DNA of 64,000 nt from Adineta steineri (lineage: Eukaryota > Rotifera > Eurotatoria > Adinetida > Adinetidae). The notes beneath the pieces are model-generated. The model worked only from the letters and a program-made list of their open reading frames with translations. It did not search any database and was not told where the DNA came from. Positions within the stretch are counted from its first letter, which is position 1. Each line of letters starts with the position of its first letter. The position numbers and the translations under genes were made by a program. The stretch is taken from positions 419,734 through 483,733 of the forward strand of contig CAJNOI010000065.1 in assembly GCA_905250115.1 (NCBI GenBank). Direction: 5' to 3'. Positions 61,477-64,000 of the stretch are shown here, piece by piece.

Positions 61477-61556
61477 AATAAATAATTTTTTGTGTATATG
61501 TATATACTATATTTTTTGTTTTCTTAAATTTCAGATTTTTATCTTAAGCATAAAAA
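61477..61556 (+). promoter_or_regulatory. Intercistronic region with lone 3' splice site
   Basis: After the ZGPAT stop come AAATAAATAA (poly(A)-signal-like) at about 61477, a T-rich tract, and TTTCAG ending at 61534, 22 bp before the eIF3k ATG. No donor precedes it within the spacer. This is the layout of a spliced-leader trans-splicing site in an operon; bdelloids are known to trans-splice. Confidence 0.5.
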
Positions 61557-62942
61557 ATGCCATCAGTTAGTCAATCTCGTACGAATACACGTGCGGAAGA
61601 AGTAGCAAAAAAACTTAAAGGAATTGAACGGTAGTTTTTTTTCTTCTTTTTGAGTTTTTAAAATTTTCATAATAAATATTAATTAGATACAATCCAAATT
61701 GTCGTCCAATGCTTGAAGAATATGTTCAATATCAAATTGATAATCATTTTTATGATTTTGATGCTAATATGGCTTTATTGAAAATGTACCAATTTGATCC
61801 AAGTAATTTTCAAGGTGATAAGGTTGCAGATATTCTTCTTTTGGCATTAACTAATTTACCAAAACCGGATTTTTTACTCTGCAAATATTTACTTGATGCA
61901 CAAAAAGTATTTAGATCAAAAAAACAAAACATTTTTATTGATTTATTTTTTCCGTAATAGTGTCAAGAAAATTCACGCGTTGTAGAAGCTTTACATTTCT
62001 CGGAATTACTTGAATCATGTCGATTTCAAGAATTTTGGGTAAGTTGTGAACAATTAGGGATGGGTAGGTGTGGGTAAAAATAGTGAGTAAGAGTGAAGAG
62101 GATAGTACCCACACACTAGAGCCCGTCGGGTCCGATTCGGATGGAAAGAAATATATTATCAACATAATATGTTTTTGAATTTCTTTAAATTTTTATTCAT
62201 TTCATTCAAAAACTGTTTAGCTCATGGTATACTACTCGTTGAACATGAGAATAAGAAAAATAAAATTGTATTTTCGGATTATGTATCAGATTTCAAGTAG
62301 AAAAAGTTAGTGAGAGCTCTAAAAGTACAGTTCGAGTTCAGACTACTGCTCGTCGAAATCGGGTCGGGTTCGGGTCTAAAAAAATTTTATTGGGCGGGTC
62401 CGGGTCCAAAAAAACGTGGATCCGACGGGCTCTACCCACACCCCTCAAGATTCAATATATAGTTCTATTATTTTGTAGGAACAATTGGAACGTGCTTCAG
62501 TAAAAATTCCAGGTTTTGAAGATCGTATCCGAGAATGTTTGTATAATTTATTCTTTGTTTAACTCATTTCCTGTTTTGAAAAATTTTTTAGTCATCTGTC
62601 AAACAATAAATCGAACATATCAAACAATAAGTCGTCAAGAATTACAATTGGCATTAGGTCGTCTTACAAGTAATTATTGAAAGAAAATAATTTTTAATAT
62701 TTCGTTTTTTTTTCTCTTTCTTAAGCAAATGAATTTGAAGGATTAATTAAAACTCGTGGTTGGAAAATACTTCCTGATGATGCTACCTATATCTGGATTG
62801 TTAATCATGAAGAAAATATTAAATCCCGAAATATCGTTGAAAAGATTAAATTTGAACGTAAGTTTTCTTTTGTTTTCGCAAAAGAAAAACAAAATTTATT
62901 TTTTTTCTTTTAGATGTTGCACCAGTGATGAATATTGTCTAA
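61557..62942 (+). CDS. EIF3K: Translation initiation factor eIF3 subunit K
   Basis: Exons 61557-61630, 61687-61906, 61961-62038, 62479-62536, 62592-62669, 62726-62857 and 62914-62942 join to 222 residues, close to the 218 of human eIF3k. Matching stretches include KKLKGIERYNPN, LKMYQFDPSNFQ, LLLALTNLPKPDFLLCKYLLD, LLESCRFQEFW, GFEDRIRE-FICQTI and IKSRNIVEKIKFE. The HAM-PCI fold binds eIF3l in the eIF3 complex on the 40S subunit. The intron 62039-62478 is 440 bp, against about 50-60 for the others, because it holds two nested repeat elements. Downstream RPUSD4 is convergent, its stop 72 bp away. Confidence 0.95.
62058..62453. repeat. TGTGGG-type palindrome, copy 16, interrupted by another element
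   Basis: G-rich arm GGGATGGGTAGGTGTGGGTA and C-rich start TACCCACACACTA, with the remaining C-rich arm CCCACACCCCTCAAGA resuming after 62434. The element at 62117-62434 splits it. Inside an eIF3k intron. Confidence 0.65.
62117..62434. mobile_element. 318-bp element with 17-bp terminal inverted repeats
   Basis: Left end TAGAGCCCGTCGGGTCC and right end, on the minus strand, TAGAGCCCGTCGGATCC, one mismatch in 17. The right third is a run of GGGTCGGGTTCGGGTC-like repeats. A CTA trinucleotide borders both sides. No coding capacity, so a miniature non-autonomous DNA element is likely. It sits within copy 16 of the TGTGGG-type repeat, so it arrived later. Confidence 0.7.
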
Positions 62943-63014
62943 ATGTGCTCATGAGTTCTATATTTTTTTCTCTTTTATTAAAATAAAGAAAAGAAGAAAA
63001 AAGAGAATATATAT

Positions 63015-64000
63015 TTATTTAATCATTCGTAATCGTAGAGCTTGAATGAAATAACGTAAATGATGTGATAAACGAGCTCGAATGAAAATATTCTGTTGAT
63101 GATGAAGAAAATTTGGTATTGCCACTGAATATGAATGTAAACATAGCGGAATTGTACGAACTTTTGCTTGACGTACACCTAATTTTTTTAATGTTGCAAA
63201 TTGTAATTTCTAAATAATGAAAATGAATTTAGTTAGAGAAAAAAAAGATTAAATCTTACTTGAGGTGCTAATTTAGCATAATGAGAATATTTATGGTCAC
63301 CTAATATAGGTGTGCCAAGTGCATGCGCTAAATGAGTACGTATTTGATGTTTAACACCTGAAATAAAGTTCGATGATTAAAATATTTCAAATAAAAATTT
63401 ACCTGTTATTGGTTGACATTCTACTAATGATACACCATAATTCGAATCAATGACACGATATTTTGTTATCGCTTTTGAACTATCAATATGATCTCGTTTA
63501 GATTTCGGCATAACTAATTTTGTTAAATCAGTATAGGCAGGTGAAAGCATCATTTTATATGTACCACAAACATTTCTTTCAATAATAGGTATATTTATTT
63601 CACCTATTGATATAAAATTGAAATTATTCTACATGATTAATTTCAATTTTTGTTACCCTCAGATAGTTGAGGTATTCCACGAACAATAGTTAAATATTGT
63701 TTAGTAATTTTATGTTCTTGCATAAGGTCACGTAATCGTTTTTCAGCTTCCGGTGTACTAAAATAGAATAAAAATGAAAAGAATTTTGATGAATTATGAT
63801 TTTTCTTACTAAGCCATAAGTAAAAGTCCAGTTGATTGTTTATCAAGTCGATGTAATAAATGAAGTTGTTTTATATCCGGTCGATTTAAACGTTCAATCA
63901 TTTGTGGTATAAAATGAGCTGTAAATATAGATATTTATCATTTTATATATTCGATCCATAGCTGACAAGTCTTACCAATTGATATTTGAACACCTGGCCC
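63015..64000 (-). CDS. RPUSD4: Mitochondrial-type RNA pseudouridine synthase RPUSD4, 5' end outside window
   Basis: Minus-strand exons read, in order, a piece at the window edge (GPGVQISI), [36 protein letters not shown] (the RluA-family HRLD loop with the catalytic Asp), [55 protein letters not shown] and [19 protein letters not shown], ending RLRMIK at stop 63015. The order and the LAPQKL motif match RPUSD4, which modifies mitochondrial 16S rRNA in animals. Introns are about 50-70 bp. Only the N-terminal part, presumably with the targeting peptide, is missing. Confidence 0.9.

Overview
The window looks like an AT-rich invertebrate nuclear genome, most likely a bdelloid rotifer. The reasons are compact genes with many roughly 50-70 bp GT-AG introns, animal-specific families (NFI, CPEB1, Nanos, semaphorin, claudin-like, rhodopsin-type GPCR), F-box/leucine-rich-repeat genes of the kind expanded in bdelloids, and many short repeats built on (TGTGGG)-like motifs, which as I recall is the bdelloid telomere unit. 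No bacterial-style operons, CRISPR arrays or viral genes were seen. The sequence holds a 100-N gap at 20496-20595 and a 10-N gap at 51287-51296.

Left part (1-20495): a damaged or mis-modelled secreted protein gene (minus); Nuclear Factor I (plus, 12 coding exons recovered); an intronless multi-pass membrane protein (minus); a type-B carboxylesterase with a C-terminal membrane anchor (plus); a trypsin-like protease with an N-terminal WxxW domain (plus); and a VIT-VWA protein (plus) cut by the 100-N gap.

Middle-left (20596-29975): a ubiquitin-like/zinc-binding protein (minus) running into the gap; an AIG1/GIMAP-like GTPase (minus), probably with a distant cysteine-rich last exon; an FAD monooxygenase with an unusual C-terminal extension (minus); and tRNA-Phe(GAA). 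G-rich/C-rich palindromic repeats start here and are absent left of the gap.

Middle (32211-48687): a divergent semaphorin-like receptor, a piggyBac-like miniature element with TTAA duplications, nanos (minus) and CPEB1 (plus) as neighbours (both germline translational regulators), an F-box gene whose LRR exons form a tandem array of exactly 141-bp exon+intron units, and a second, intronless F-box/LRR gene.

Right (50398-64000): a claudin-like tetraspan gene, a rhodopsin-family GPCR, a repeat-dense interval, a membrane protein with several Ly6/uPAR-like cysteine modules, then a compact housekeeping block: ZGPAT and eIF3k only 80 bp apart with a lone 3' splice site between them (candidate trans-spliced operon), followed by convergent RPUSD4 running off the end.

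Exon joins were made by hand from GT-AG signals and reading-phase agreement. NFI, esterase, protease, nanos, CPEB1, semaphorin, eIF3k, claudin-like and GPCR models all join into frames divisible by three. Function names rest on motif recognition, without database search.
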